The position numbers and the translations under genes were made by a program. The notes beneath the pieces were generated by a model. It was not told the DNA's origin. It did not search any database and saw nothing but the letters and a program-made list of their open reading frames with translations. From Chrysomallon squamiferum (lineage: Eukaryota > Mollusca > Gastropoda > Neomphalida > Peltospiridae), in assembly GCA_012295275.1 (NCBI GenBank), contig CM022673.1, positions 25,937,261 to 26,001,260 of the forward strand: 64,000 nt of DNA. Reading direction: 5' to 3'. Shown here piece after piece: positions 53,183 to 64,000 of this stretch; position 1 is the stretch's first letter; the number at the start of each line of letters is the position of its first letter.

Positions 53183-54739
53183 ATGGAAGTTGCAATGGCA
53201 GGATTAGAGGGCAATGGGGGTCCAGCTGGTTATGGCATGTCTCAAAGACCACATATTACACGTACTAATGTTCCAAATTCCAGGTCGTTCCCAAAGATCA
53301 GCACAGATACTGGAGGAGAGGGATTTGGCACAACTATCCAAGCAGGAGGCGACTATGAATGTTGCGAAAGGGTAGTGATCAACGTTAGTGGTCTACGGTT
53401 TGAAACCCAAATCAAGACACTGAACCAGTTTCCAGATACCTTGCTCGGAAATCCTCATAAACGGAACAGATATTATGATCCTCTAAGGAATGAGTACTTT
53501 TTTGACAGAAACCGGCCAAGTTTTGATGCAATTCTTTACTTTTATCAGAGTGGAGGAAGGTTGAGAAGACCAGTGAATGTACCACTTGATGTTTTTTCTG
53601 AAGAAATTAAATTTTACGAACTTGGTGAAGAGACATTTGAAAAATACAGAGATGATGAAGGTTACATCAAAGAGGAAGAAAAACCGCTTCCACAAAATGA
53701 ATTTCAGAGGAGAGTTTGGTTGTTGTTTGAATATCCAGAAAGTTCAACTGCTGCCCGTTTGATTGCGATATTTTCTGTACTCATAATTCTTCTCTCCATT
53801 GTGATATTTTGTTTGGAGACATTACCAGAATTCAAACATTACAGAGTTGTTAACGGCACAAGAAATGAAAGTTCTTCAGGAACAACACAGCCATCAATTG
53901 AGGAAGATGATATTCCAAAATTCAATGAGCCTTTTTTCATTATTGAAACGTGTTGCATAATATGGTTCACTTTTGAACTGTTGGTCCGATTTGCATCATG
54001 TCCAGAAAAGTTAGGATTTTTCAAAAATATCATGAATACGATAGACATAGTAGCTATCATTCCATATTTTATCACTCTTGGAACTGTGATTGCAGATGAA
54101 AGTAAGAGCAATAGTCAGGCAATGTCGTTGGCTATTTTGAGAGTGATAAGGCTTGTACGTGTTTTTAGAATTTTCAAGTTATCCAGACATTCAAAAGGAC
54201 TTCAGATTTTAGGTCAGACTTTGAAAGCTAGTATGAGAGAGCTTGGACTCTTGATATTTTTCTTATTCATAGGAGTTATATTGTTTTCCAGTGCTGTTTA
54301 TTTTGCAGAGGCTGATGCAGAACAGTCACATTTTAAAAGTATTCCTGATGCATTTTGGTGGGCTGTGGTCACTATGACAACTGTTGGATATGGAGATATG
54401 AGACCGATTGGTGTTTGGGGTAAACTTGTTGGATCCTTGTGTGCAATTGCTGGTGTTCTGACGATAGCTTTGCCTGTGCCAGTTATCGTATCAAATTTTA
54501 ATTATTTCTATCATAGAGAAACAGAAAATGATGACAAAGGTATTTACAATCATGTACAATCATGTCCAAATTTTCCACCGAAAAAGGACTCCCTTGTTGA
54601 TGATTCTGAGTGTGGTTCTGACATTATGGAGATGGAAGAAGGACACAGTTTAACATTAAATGACAAAACAAAAGAAAATCACACATGCAAGTTGAATAAC
54701 CCATCTAGTAACAGTCTGAGTATTGAGACTGATGTATGA
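53183..54739 (+). CDS. Kv1: Shaker-type voltage-gated potassium channel (Kv1), single exon
   Basis: Known role: tetrameric delayed-rectifier or A-type K+ channel of the neuronal plasma membrane. The frame is open from an in-frame TAA at 53144-53146. The first ATG (53183) gives 518 aa; a second ATG at 53195 would give 514. The T1 tetramerisation domain is at about 62-160 ([32 protein letters not shown]). S1 is about 191-212, S2 249-271, S3 284-303, and S4 is at 319-334 with Arg at 320, 323, 326, 329 and Lys 332. S5 is 354-375, the selectivity filter TVGYGD is at 400-405, the S6 PVP hinge at 431-433. Asn-linked sites NGT and NES lie in the S1-S2 loop. The tail ends ETDV, a class I PDZ ligand. 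No intron interrupts it, as in vertebrate Kv1 genes. Residue 407, after the filter, is Arg where Shaker has Thr 449. Cephalopod Kv1 mRNAs are known to be recoded by A-to-I editing, so the neuronal protein may differ from this genomic reading. Confidence 0.96.
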   Translation: MEVAMAGLEGNGGPAGYGMSQRPHITRTNVPNSRSFPKISTDTGGEGFGTTIQAGGDYECCERVVINVSGLRFETQIKTLNQFPDTLLGNPHKRNRYYDPLRNEYFFDRNRPSFDAILYFYQSGGRLRRPVNVPLDVFSEEIKFYELGEETFEKYRDDEGYIKEEEKPLPQNEFQRRVWLLFEYPESSTAARLIAIFSVLIILLSIVIFCLETLPEFKHYRVVNGTRNESSSGTTQPSIEEDDIPKFNEPFFIIETCCIIWFTFELLVRFASCPEKLGFFKNIMNTIDIVAIIPYFITLGTVIADESKSNSQAMSLAILRVIRLVRVFRIFKLSRHSKGLQILGQTLKASMRELGLLIFFLFIGVILFSSAVYFAEADAEQSHFKSIPDAFWWAVVTMTTVGYGDMRPIGVWGKLVGSLCAIAGVLTIALPVPVIVSNFNYFYHRETENDDKGIYNHVQSCPNFPPKKDSLVDDSECGSDIMEMEEGHSLTLNDKTKENHTCKLNNPSSNSLSIETDV

Positions 54740-55024
54740 TACCAAAACAATCAGCTGTTTCCTTATTGACTGGAGTGTTTAAAAAAATAATATTGCAAAC
54801 TGTAACTGCATGAAAAGTAATCTCTGTGTCTTGCCATTATGCCAGCACAGTTGGTTGGCATCTGTGTGATTCCTGTCCAAAGACGAAGGAGTTGAGTATA
54901 ATAAAGATACTTGTTTCTTCAATCATAATTCAACATTTAATTTTTTTTTTTTTTTTTTTTTTTTTGTTATGCCCAAATGAAGACACCAAGGTCACTAAGG
55001 ATGAGATGAAGCATTCTGGTCTTT

Positions 55025-55030
55025 AATAAA
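55025..55030 (+). terminator. Candidate proximal polyadenylation signal for Kv1
   Basis: AATAAA lies about 290 nt after the Kv1 stop. Further AATAAA motifs downstream (for example near 57416) allow a much longer 3' UTR. Confidence 0.4.
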
Positions 55031-55562
55031 GACCATGTGGCTCTGTTGAATTTTCACATTTAGTAATAGAAGAAAACTTAGAAAAAAAAAAGGTTGCCAA
55101 AGATTCGTCACGTCTCACTGGAACAATTTACCATTACCCACTGCAAAAACCTAGAGGACGCTGTCAGTTTAAAATCGATGAACCTATCCAATTCAATCAT
55201 GATTTTAAATTTTTCAAGACCTCTGGATTGTACCTTAAAAAAAAACGTGCATGTTTGGTCACATGAGAAAATGCTCAAAGAACCTGAAAAATAATACAAA
55301 GTGTGATCATTCATGATAATATCTTTTTAAAGTCAATCTACCCTGGAGTGTGATCCAGCTGTGTTTGTGTGTGAATGTTTGTCTTTCCTGGGATGTTTCT
55401 GAGACCGTTGACAACTAAGAATCTTGGAGGTGAAAAGGAAGATATTGATAATGGTAAGTATTTCGTTTACTTTCAATATGATTTTACCATTAAATATCTT
55501 GGCCTTCCTCAGCATAAACACACCCATAATAATACTGTAATTAAGATATTCAGTGTATGACA

Positions 55563-55567
<5 letters not shown>

Positions 55568-55603
<36 letters not shown>

Positions 55604-55621
55604 AGTATGCATGTGTATATA

Positions 55622-55680
<59 letters not shown>

Positions 55681-55696
55681 GTATATGTATATGTAT
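55568..55696. repeat. (TA)n, (TG)n and (GTATAT)n compound microsatellite
   Basis: Two TA tracts (about 55568-55602 and 55635-55672) separated by a TG tract and followed by TATG units. Confidence 0.9.
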
Positions 55697-56010
55697 ATAA
55701 TATATTGAATATTAATAATCCAGGCAACCAATATATAGTGAAGAAATCAAAGATATAAATTATTTTTAATGATAAATAAATACTGAAATAATGTTGTTTT
55801 CACAAGTCATTTGTTTTAGGTAATAACCTGAACATAATTTTACGGTTGTTTTGTGTGACATTAAATCAAACTGTATTTTGAACTGTGACTGTCAATTATC
55901 AAATTTGCTAAGTATTTGAAAATTACCTGGCTTTCATTCAATCAAATTATACTGAATTGTACGTGTGTGTGTGTGTGTGTGGATATGAATGTACATAGCA
56001 CATGTTACTT

Positions 56011-56099
56011 TACTAATGATTATTAAATGATGAAAAAAATATATAATTGCATTAACACATGTATACATATGCATATGCAATCATATAGTATATGCATAT
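56011..56099 (+). repeat. Copy 1 of a 90-bp duplicated element
   Basis: It shares the first 23 bases TTTACTAATGATTATTAAAT and following (starting 56009) with a second copy at 58351. It continues with matching CACATGTATACATATGCAT and ATCATATAGTATATGCATAT segments. ATATGCATATG and ATATGCATAT inside it can pair as a hairpin. Confidence 0.7.
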
Positions 56100-56826
56100 T
56101 AAACTGAACAACAAATAAGACTATAAAGGATAATATAAAAGGTTTCCTTAATTATTTTAAGAAGTATAATAAAAATATTGAATACAAACAGTGGCAAACA
56201 ATCAAATGGATTACTCTAAGTGGAAATGGAAAAGCAACAAAAAGGCAATTATCTGCGTAAAACCTGTTATGTTTGTTTTTTAGTATCTTTAGCTTTAACA
56301 TATCAAAGGAATTTTCAAAAATGTAATGAGTAGAAATATGTAGAATGACCTATTTCCAAAACATTCTTCAGAAATAATTTCAAAAAATGTATTCTGTTGA
56401 ATTATGTTGCTGAAAGAAGTAGCTTATTTTATTAGCTATGTTTTATCTCAAACATTAAGTATCTCTGTGTTGCTCAAAAATTTCATAGCTGTATTTTAAT
56501 TTAACCAAAAATAGTATTGTAATTGTTAATATCATTCAGTGTTTTATTTTTATTTAGGCTACATTTAAACGTTCTAAAGTTTAATAATTTGCAAATACAT
56601 TATGGCAAAGATAAATGTTTAAAAAGGAAAAATGAAACTGAAAATATTTTTTAAATTACAATTGATTTCAGACTTCTTGTATCCATGACACTAGGAACAT
56701 AATTAAATATGGCAGGGGTAATGAAACTAACTCTCAAAATGAAAAGAGGAATAGTATGTTTTTATTTTTGATTATTATTTTTTGTGTTCTAATATTTAGA
56801 ATTATTTTATACAATTTTTTTTGTTA

Positions 56827-56827
<1 letters not shown>

Positions 56828-56894
<67 letters not shown>
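56828..56894. repeat. (TTA)n(GTA)n microsatellite
   Basis: TTA units change to GTA/TAG units without interruption. Confidence 0.9.
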
Positions 56895-57463
56895 TTTTTT
56901 TTTAGTTAAAAAATTGTTTTTTTTTTTTAATACTTTTTGTTTTATAAAATTAATGTAATAGACAGTGAATACAATTTTGTTCAGTTTAAATTAAAGCAAA
57001 ATAAAAAAAAAAAAAAAACAACACTTTCACATATGAATGTGATGATGTAAATAAAGATAAAACTGATCATTTTTCACAGACATTGAAAAGAAAAATTTGA
57101 CCATTATAGAACATTTTTCAATAAAGTTTCATGTACAGAATTAAAATGCTAAGCCATGTTCTTTTATCATCTGCAGAGTACAGTGTGTCAGAATCAAATG
57201 TCTAAAAAATAGTTTGATCTTTGTGTTATCGCTTAATAATAGAAAACTAATTACAACATTATCGATTTTCTCAATAGTTATGGACTTAGTTGAACTGCAG
57301 GGTAAACGATACTTAACTCTAAAATTAAATCAGATCTTTCTGTTTTAATCGTAAGATAGTCTGAAAAGAAAGCAATGCTTTAAATTTGTAATAGTTTACA
57401 TGTTCTTAATGTTTAAATAAAGCTTCCATTTGTGTTTCTGGAATACTTTAAATACACTGACAT

Positions 57464-57489
57464 TGTGTGTGTGTGTGTGTGTGTGTGTT
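57464..57489. repeat. (GT)n microsatellite
   Basis: About 13 GT units; another GT tract lies at about 57768-57793. Confidence 0.9.
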
Positions 57490-57949
57490 TTAAGGAAAAA
57501 TGATAAAACATCAATATTATGTGAAAATATCCAATCCAGTTGTAAGTACTATCTTGAGCAAAATGTTTTTACTGTTGCCACTATAGTAAGGAACACATAC
57601 TGCTTCAGAAAACACATAGATGGCTTTGTCAACAAGTTAAATGACAGCTCCTATATTTAGAAAGTTGTTTTGTACACAAATTCTTATTTTTCTCTTTAGT
57701 TTTTCTTCAAACTGTAATGCTTTCCTTTAAGAGAAAAAATTGGAAATCAATAATTTGATTGTGTTTGTGCGTGTGTGTGTGTGTGTGTGTGTGAGAGATT
57801 TTTTAGGATTTCTGGTCCTTTTGATTACTACTAATACAAGTAGTAGAAAGTCACATCACACAATTATTGACAGTGAAATATTGAAGTGTTTATAGGAGAT
57901 TGTTGTTGTATTATTTCTTATCCTCAGTTCTTCTGTGAAAAAAGATTTA

Positions 57950-57951
<2 letters not shown>

Positions 57952-57986
<35 letters not shown>

Positions 57987-58050
57987 CAGACATAAAAACA
58001 CACACATATACACACATACATACATACATACACACACTCACACACAAACA
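57952..58050. repeat. (CA)n-rich tract with ATAC and TATA interruptions
   Basis: It translates in several frames to spurious Thr-His repeats. Confidence 0.9.
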
Positions 58051-58350
58051 CACACAAAGAATAAATAAAAGAATGTATATCACATTTGTTATTGTGCAAG
58101 CGATAAAAAAAAGTATCTAATACATCATTATTAAACTTGAGAATTGTGTTCAGATATCGCAGATAAACAAAGCAAAAATGAAGAACTTTGTTGAATTTTA
58201 AAACACATATAACTATGTGCATTTGAGAAATACATCAGTGTTCAGTTTGCAGGTTTTCCAGAAACTGTCCCTCTTACCACCCTGACTAGTGTTATTATTG
58301 GCAGTATTTGTTGTTATTGTTCCTCGTAATACATTTAGTACATAATAATT

Positions 58351-58440
58351 TACTAATGATTATTAAATGATAAAAAAGATACTATAATTGCACGTACACA
58401 TGTATACATATGCATTTACAATCATATAGTATATGCATAT
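58351..58440 (+). repeat. Copy 2 of the 90-bp duplicated element
   Basis: In the same orientation as the copy at 56011 and 2340 bp from it, with scattered substitutions and small indels. The flanks are not similar, so this is a local or dispersed duplication of the element rather than of a larger block. Confidence 0.7.
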
Positions 58441-59937
58441 ATTTTTTTTCAAAATTATTGCGTAATTCTGAGAGAGAAAAAAGTTGAATAAAGGCATAAA
58501 ATTTATAAAATGAGATACCAATGTTATAAACTGGACTGATTTATTCTTGAAATTCATCACTTATAAAAGACAGAATGAGCCATTTAAAGACGCATGTCAA
58601 CACACTGATGTCTGGTTGAATAAATTAGTTTAATGGCAAGTTATTGTTGACAAAGACAGCTTCTAAAACTGCATCAAAAGACAACCAAATTTTTGGTGAG
58701 TCATGCAAATCTGGCTGGCATCAAGTCCTTGGACAGAAGAATTCAGAATCAGAAGTGACCTCAGTCAGATAAAAGATTACCTCATGTTTGGCACAGATCA
58801 TGATGATAATGAATTGATCAGTGGCTCATTTCAGAGTATCGGCTAACAAAATACCATTGTGAATTAGACTGTTAAGATAAAAACAACAATAAAAATTCAC
58901 ACAGACTGATGTTATCAGTGAACTGTGTTTCCCTGGGTGATGAAATGGAAAATTAATAAAATGCAGTATGATTTCTCACATGTCAGTAATCATTGAATTT
59001 ATCTTTAATTAAAACATTGTTTGTTTGTGGTTTTTTTTTTTTCGAAATTTATAACAGAATTCCACATGGATTAAAAATATGATTATAATATTGGTAAATT
59101 TAATTAAAGAAAGAAAGAAAGAAAGTAAAAAAAGAAGAATGCACACAAAAATACAAAAATACAAAAATAAAACTTCAGGTGTACTAGCACATGGATAGAA
59201 CCAGGCAGAACATAAAATTCTTAAGTACTGCTTTACCAGTCAGGCAGCTGGTTAACACGAGTAACTAAAAAAGTTTATTGATATAATTAATGTATTAGTA
59301 AAAATCAGCAGCCATTCTTGTTCTAGGCTATAAATAGCATATTTGTTATAGACATATTACGGGTTAGTTTACGAAAACTGAAAAAGTATATCAATACATG
59401 TTTATACACACATTAAATTTATTTTGTTTCTGTTTATATATAGGTGTTACTATTCTTTCTTTTATATTCGTGTGATCATAAATCTTTCATAATGTTGGGA
59501 TTTCTTGTTGTTTTTTTCATGGTTTCAGCCAGAAGGGCATAAAATAACTGCAGACAGAAAAGAAAATTTCTAAAAGTATTTATTATTCTGTTTGTTAAAC
59601 AGTAGGTATGTGTTGGTTAGTTGCACACATTTTTCCTTCATAGTATCTACACATTATTTGGTTCAAATGTTCCTTTAATAAAAAAAATAGTTTTATTACT
59701 ATAGAGGAGAAATAAAAAATATAACATTTGTATGTTAATAATAACAGTTACTGGAAAGGACTAAATCCTTAAAAAATAGTAACATGGGTACAACCATTTG
59801 ATAGGCACAATGAAAGCAGTTAAAACATTTTTCTTTTCTATTTTTAATATTTTAAATTTAATTTTTTTTATTTATTTATTTATTTATTTATTATTTTTTA
59901 ATTGTTATTACTTTATTTTTCATTTACTTTATTATTA

Positions 59938-59939
59938 AA

Positions 59940-60004
<65 letters not shown>
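59938..60004. repeat. (ATT)n microsatellite
   Basis: About 22 ATT units, preceded by TTTA units from about 59870. Confidence 0.95.
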
Positions 60005-62751
60005 CATTATTTTGCAGATAGAAGTGGATTTTGTTACTGTAAAAGTGTAGATTTTTCTTGCATGTAAATAGACCTAATAATGCTAGATTTGAACAAGAAA
60101 AGGTGTATTCTTATCAGCCAGCCAGAAAAACCTATGTCTGTATTTTACAGACAGAATTAAATCTGAATAAACATTTACCTTTAAATGTTTTTAAGCACCT
60201 GAGGCACTTAATATGTCAAATAAAGCAGTCTGATTTTGGCTTTTAGCTGTTCATCATTTTTATAATTTACCTTCTCAAAGTTTTCTTGATATGTTGGTGT
60301 GTCAAAATATTTGAATGTGTAATTTTGCTTTCATACTCACACCAATTTTTAAATTATGTCAGTAAAATATTTTATACAGCATTCCCCTTATTGGTAATCA
60401 GCAAATAAAATAAATATTTAATATCAAGGATTGTAAAAAACTAACAACCCCAAAACCCCAACTATATCTGATAGTACATACACATACAAATATAGTTTAT
60501 CAGAATGAATTTTTTTTTTAATTTTTCTAATATATTGAGCACAATAAACAGCTATTTGAAAATGATATATTAACATTTTACTGCAATACACAGTGGAAAA
60601 CTGCATTTGGAATAATGTCCTGTAATGCCTTTACAATATCTGAATCAAAAGTTCATGCCTGATGATTTTATTTTCAACAGCTAAACATTTTTCTCAGTTT
60701 TTAATCAGTTATAAAAGTTACAGTAACAGAGGGGATCGTTTTGGGTTTTTTCTTCAGCTGTTGAAAGTCAATAGATGTATAAATTCCATTTAAGTGAATT
60801 ATTTGAATAAACATTTGATCCAGCCATTTCTAAAGTTTATGATCATATCGATACCATTTCAGCATATATCTAAACACTTTCACCAGAAACTATGATTAGC
60901 ATGTTATAGAACAGCATCTCCTGAATAAACCATACAAAGAATTGCATAATTAAATTATTGGGAGAATGTCTGTGATATTCATCCTATAAAAGCACGGTGT
61001 TCTGGTGATTTTTTTTTAATTTGAAAATAACCTACTTTCAGTAATTAATAAGTATCCTGAGCTCATTGTTCATGTTATTTTTCTATTGTTCATTTTTACA
61101 TTTTTGCCAGCTAAAAAAATGGCCATGCATTTGGTTTAATGAATGATTAATTCATTTCGCTGCAGTTAATGAATTGGGACTGTATGCTAATCCGATTCAG
61201 TACACGTTGACCTTGACCAGATTGCAGTGGGATGGTAATTTCTGAGCACTGCCAGACTAATTTTCAATATAAACGCAACCCCAGCAGGCATCAACACATT
61301 TTAATTTTCATCTAAGTAAAGTTTACTGAAGCACTGCCTTTTACAAACTAACTTCATACATCATTAAATCAGTTTGTAAAGAGAATATACAGTTTTATTT
61401 AATCAGTTTCCAACAAGGTGTATTTATGTCCTGCCTTTAAAACTAAATTTACTAAATTTACAATGTAAAATGACAATATTAGAATTATTAATCAGTCATG
61501 ACAATTTATAAATCATTTTTTTGCAGACACACACAAACACACACACACAGTTTTTGTTTAATAATTTAAACAGTTATCTAATGTCTTTAAAGAATGTGTT
61601 TAGCATGTCTTTATCTTTTGGTTTTTTTGTGGTATTCCCATCAACATTTTCTAAGTCAGGTGTGTAGACATGTTTTTAATATGTTAGGATTAGCAAAGCT
61701 AAGCAATGCAACAGTAATCTGTGTTAGAGAAAACCAGAAATTCATGAACACTTTATTAATATTAAGACATAATTCATTTTTAATCATAAAATAGAATTAA
61801 AATAACATTTTCATCGGTGTTCGAATTTTGTATTGACATGTGTTTACATTCTGTTTTCTCTTGTCATACACTACACACTCTTCAGATTTGGCCTAAATAA
61901 CAAAAGTTTTTATTGTTATTGAACACTAAGGCACATTGTTATTTCCTATTTTATTACACTGAATCTCTCCACAAATACACGCACATTATTAATTCTTTTG
62001 TGCTGTTACTGGACTCGCTACTAAATTAAAAAACAGAAATATCAGATGTTTGTCAAGCAGAAAGCAACAAGTGTGAAGGTTCTATTACAAAACTGTTAGA
62101 CGACTGTGGTGAAACTGTTTAACATGTTTGGACATGACCAGAAAATCAGAACACCGAATCTGGAATATAAAAATGAAAGATACTGCTTGCTAAACCACTG
62201 TACATAAACATTTGTATTTATTCTGATTTATAGAATTGATTGAAAGCAGAAAAGTTGTCTGCCGTATTTATCATGATACTTAAAACCTGGGATAAAATTG
62301 TGCTCCCAAACAATGCATTTCAGGTTGATCAAATAGTTTATGCAACAGGTGGGATTAGGAAAATATCTGCTTTTTGCATTATTTGCAAATGAGTATAAAA
62401 ATACATTTTAACAATAGATAAAATCTGGTTACAGAAAGTAATTTGAAAACACAAAACACCATGATTTTATCATTTTACAGAGTAGTAAATTATTGTTAAA
62501 AAAAAAAAAAAAAAAAACCTGCCTCAGAATAAAATAACTTTATTATTTCTTCCTGCATACACAATGTCAAAGATATTTTCATTTTTTTTATAAAGAAAGA
62601 AAAATTACTGAAATAATTTTTTTCTGACAAAAAACAGACGGCATAATAAAATAAAAGAAATATCAGAATGTTTTTGCATTGATATTGGTATACAATTACA
62701 AAACTGAAAGCAGCAGCATTTAAAGATGTGGAGTAAATTTGTCACTCTTGC

Positions 62752-62929
62752 TTAGCTGTCTATTGATAGATAAGTACTTGATAGTTCTTGAAGAACTTCC
62801 GACACTCTGTCTTCTGTTTTCTCAGATGGCTTAGAATCTTCCTTCTCCTCCAGGAAAGTGTACTCAGTGTCAGATGCTGTGGAATTCAGAAACCACTTTG
62901 TGGAATGAAGATTTGATCCACGCACTTGA
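62752..62929 (-). CDS. Candidate 3' terminal coding exon of a gene extending past the right edge
   Basis: On the minus strand an acceptor-like TTGATCAG precedes 58 open codons and a TAA at 62754-62752. The frame is closed upstream of that point by TAG, which fits an exon boundary. The peptide is acidic and Ser/Glu/Lys-rich (STASDTEYTFLEEKEDSKPS, then VSEVLQELSSTYLSIDS) and is less AT-biased than its surroundings. I do not recognise it. The acceptor lacks a strong pyrimidine tract, so it may be chance. Confidence 0.35.
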
Positions 62930-63334
62930 CTGATCAATTGCAGCTATCTTCACTGTACTTTGACAGTGTCCTATAAAACCTTACTTGATGAAATTATGTC
63001 AACAAGACCACTTTCCGAAAATATTTGGTAAAATGTTGTAAATGGAAATGTATATATATAACAAAAATTGTAATATTACTGCAGCCTTTGGTGGCAACAT
63101 TAAAAGAAATATTATTATTAAAAAGAAGCAAAAAACCCTTAAAAACAAAAAGTACTGAAGGAAATGGTTTGAAGTGAAATCTTTTAAAAAAACTGTACTA
63201 ATAATTGGTATTTGGGTATATTCTATAAAAGCAAATTAGAGGGTAATTAAATGAATTCATTGAAGTATAATCTTTAAAAAGTGTTACAGATCAGATCACT
63301 GAAACTAATTAGCATTCACAAAATATACTTAGTC

Positions 63335-63376
<42 letters not shown>

Positions 63377-64000
63377 TAAATATAGAGCAACAAATATTGT
63401 GTGCATACTTTACAACATGTTTCAGATAATATGTTCATCATCTTGCAACTTCTATCTCTTATACCTCTAATTATGTTCTTCAAATAAAAAAACAAGAAAA
63501 AAATTTGAATAATATATTACATTTTTTTGTTACACAACAGCCAGAAATTATTAGCAACATCACATTATGTACACAATAGCAGGAACTAAATTAGAAATTG
63601 TTTTGACAATGTTCATTAATTGGTCTTGTCATGTTTAAATTTTGATTAATTCAGTAGCAAATCCAAAGGAGTCTTAAGAGTTTCAGATACTCTCTCTAAG
63701 TACTGATAAAAACTTTCTTATTGGTTGAATACAGTAAGATGATAACACACCACTTGAACAATAAAAATTTTAATTACTAAATTTATGTCTTAAGCTGCCT
63801 GTATTGTTTGTGACAGTTCTTGACATAATTTCCAAATTTATTGTCGTAACTGGTTTATTCATTTACTGCGTCCATGCATTTAGCACTTGTAATTAAATAT
63901 TATACAAAAGTGGATATAATACAGTGTAATATGGACATTTAAGAAATAAATTGCCTGATTCTACATAATGTCATATAATATAATGTGGAGCTTTCTTTAA
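62930..64000. other. Right-edge non-coding sequence
   Basis: AT-rich sequence with an (ATT)n tract at 63338-63377. I see no supported exon. It would be an intron of the minus-strand gene if the exon at 62752-62929 is real. Confidence 0.4.
63338..63377. repeat. (ATT)n microsatellite
   Basis: About 13 ATT units. Confidence 0.95.

Larger units (their letters stand above)
54740..62751. other. Kv1 3' flank, no further gene recognised
   Basis: AT-rich sequence with many microsatellites and a duplicated 90-bp element. Stretches of more complex unique sequence occur (for example 58560-58960 and 61130-61330) and could be long 3' UTR or regulatory DNA, but I find no coding pattern in them. Confidence 0.5.

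Noticed and set aside
61208-61216. TGACCTTGA nuclear-receptor-like motif (also at 2375-2383)
   Set aside because: A nine-base motif is expected by chance in 64 kb, and no associated gene start is near.

Overview
This window is AT-rich, microsatellite-rich animal nuclear DNA with long introns and GT-AG splicing. The protein sequences (a Drosophila-like U1-70K, a Shaker/Kv1 channel ending in ETDV, a ropporin-like radial-spoke protein) and the repeat load fit a lophotrochozoan. I infer a cephalopod, most likely an octopus. I see no tRNA, rRNA, CRISPR array or prokaryotic gene.

Layout from left to right. 1-8.8 kb: intergenic, full of simple repeats. 8.8-17.2 kb, minus strand: a meiotic HORMA-domain gene (Hop1/HORMAD type). 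I could rebuild it over 19 consistently phased exons (571 codons, N-terminus missing). Unlike vertebrate HORMADs it keeps a PHD finger and a winged-helix domain. 19.6-22.7 kb, plus strand: a ropporin-1-like (ROPN1L/RSP11) gene with one apparent 1-nt deletion in an A run. 25.1-52.1 kb, minus strand: SNRNP70 (U1-70K), ten coding exons across 27 kb, with an unplaced exon-like ORF on the opposite strand in intron 1, a TIR-bearing DNA transposon and a LINE reverse-transcriptase relic in other introns. 53.2-54.7 kb, plus strand: a complete intronless Kv1 potassium channel. 54.7-64 kb: AT-rich 3' flank with microsatellites, a duplicated 90-bp element and a possible terminal exon of a minus-strand gene that would run off the right edge.

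The genes form two head-to-head pairs. HORMAD and ROPN1L, both expected in germ cells, are about 2.4 kb apart. SNRNP70 and Kv1 have start codons about 1.1 kb apart, with CACGTG, CCAAT and CRE motifs between them. ROPN1L and SNRNP70 converge tail to tail. No operon-like system is present. The most notable biology is the Hop1-type chromatin-binding region in an animal HORMAD, its 11-, 21- and 27-nt microexons, and the antisense exon inside SNRNP70. Three gene-model breaks (ROPN1L exon 3, SNRNP70 exons 3 and 5) all lie at homopolymer runs, which points to consensus error in the assembly rather than gene decay.
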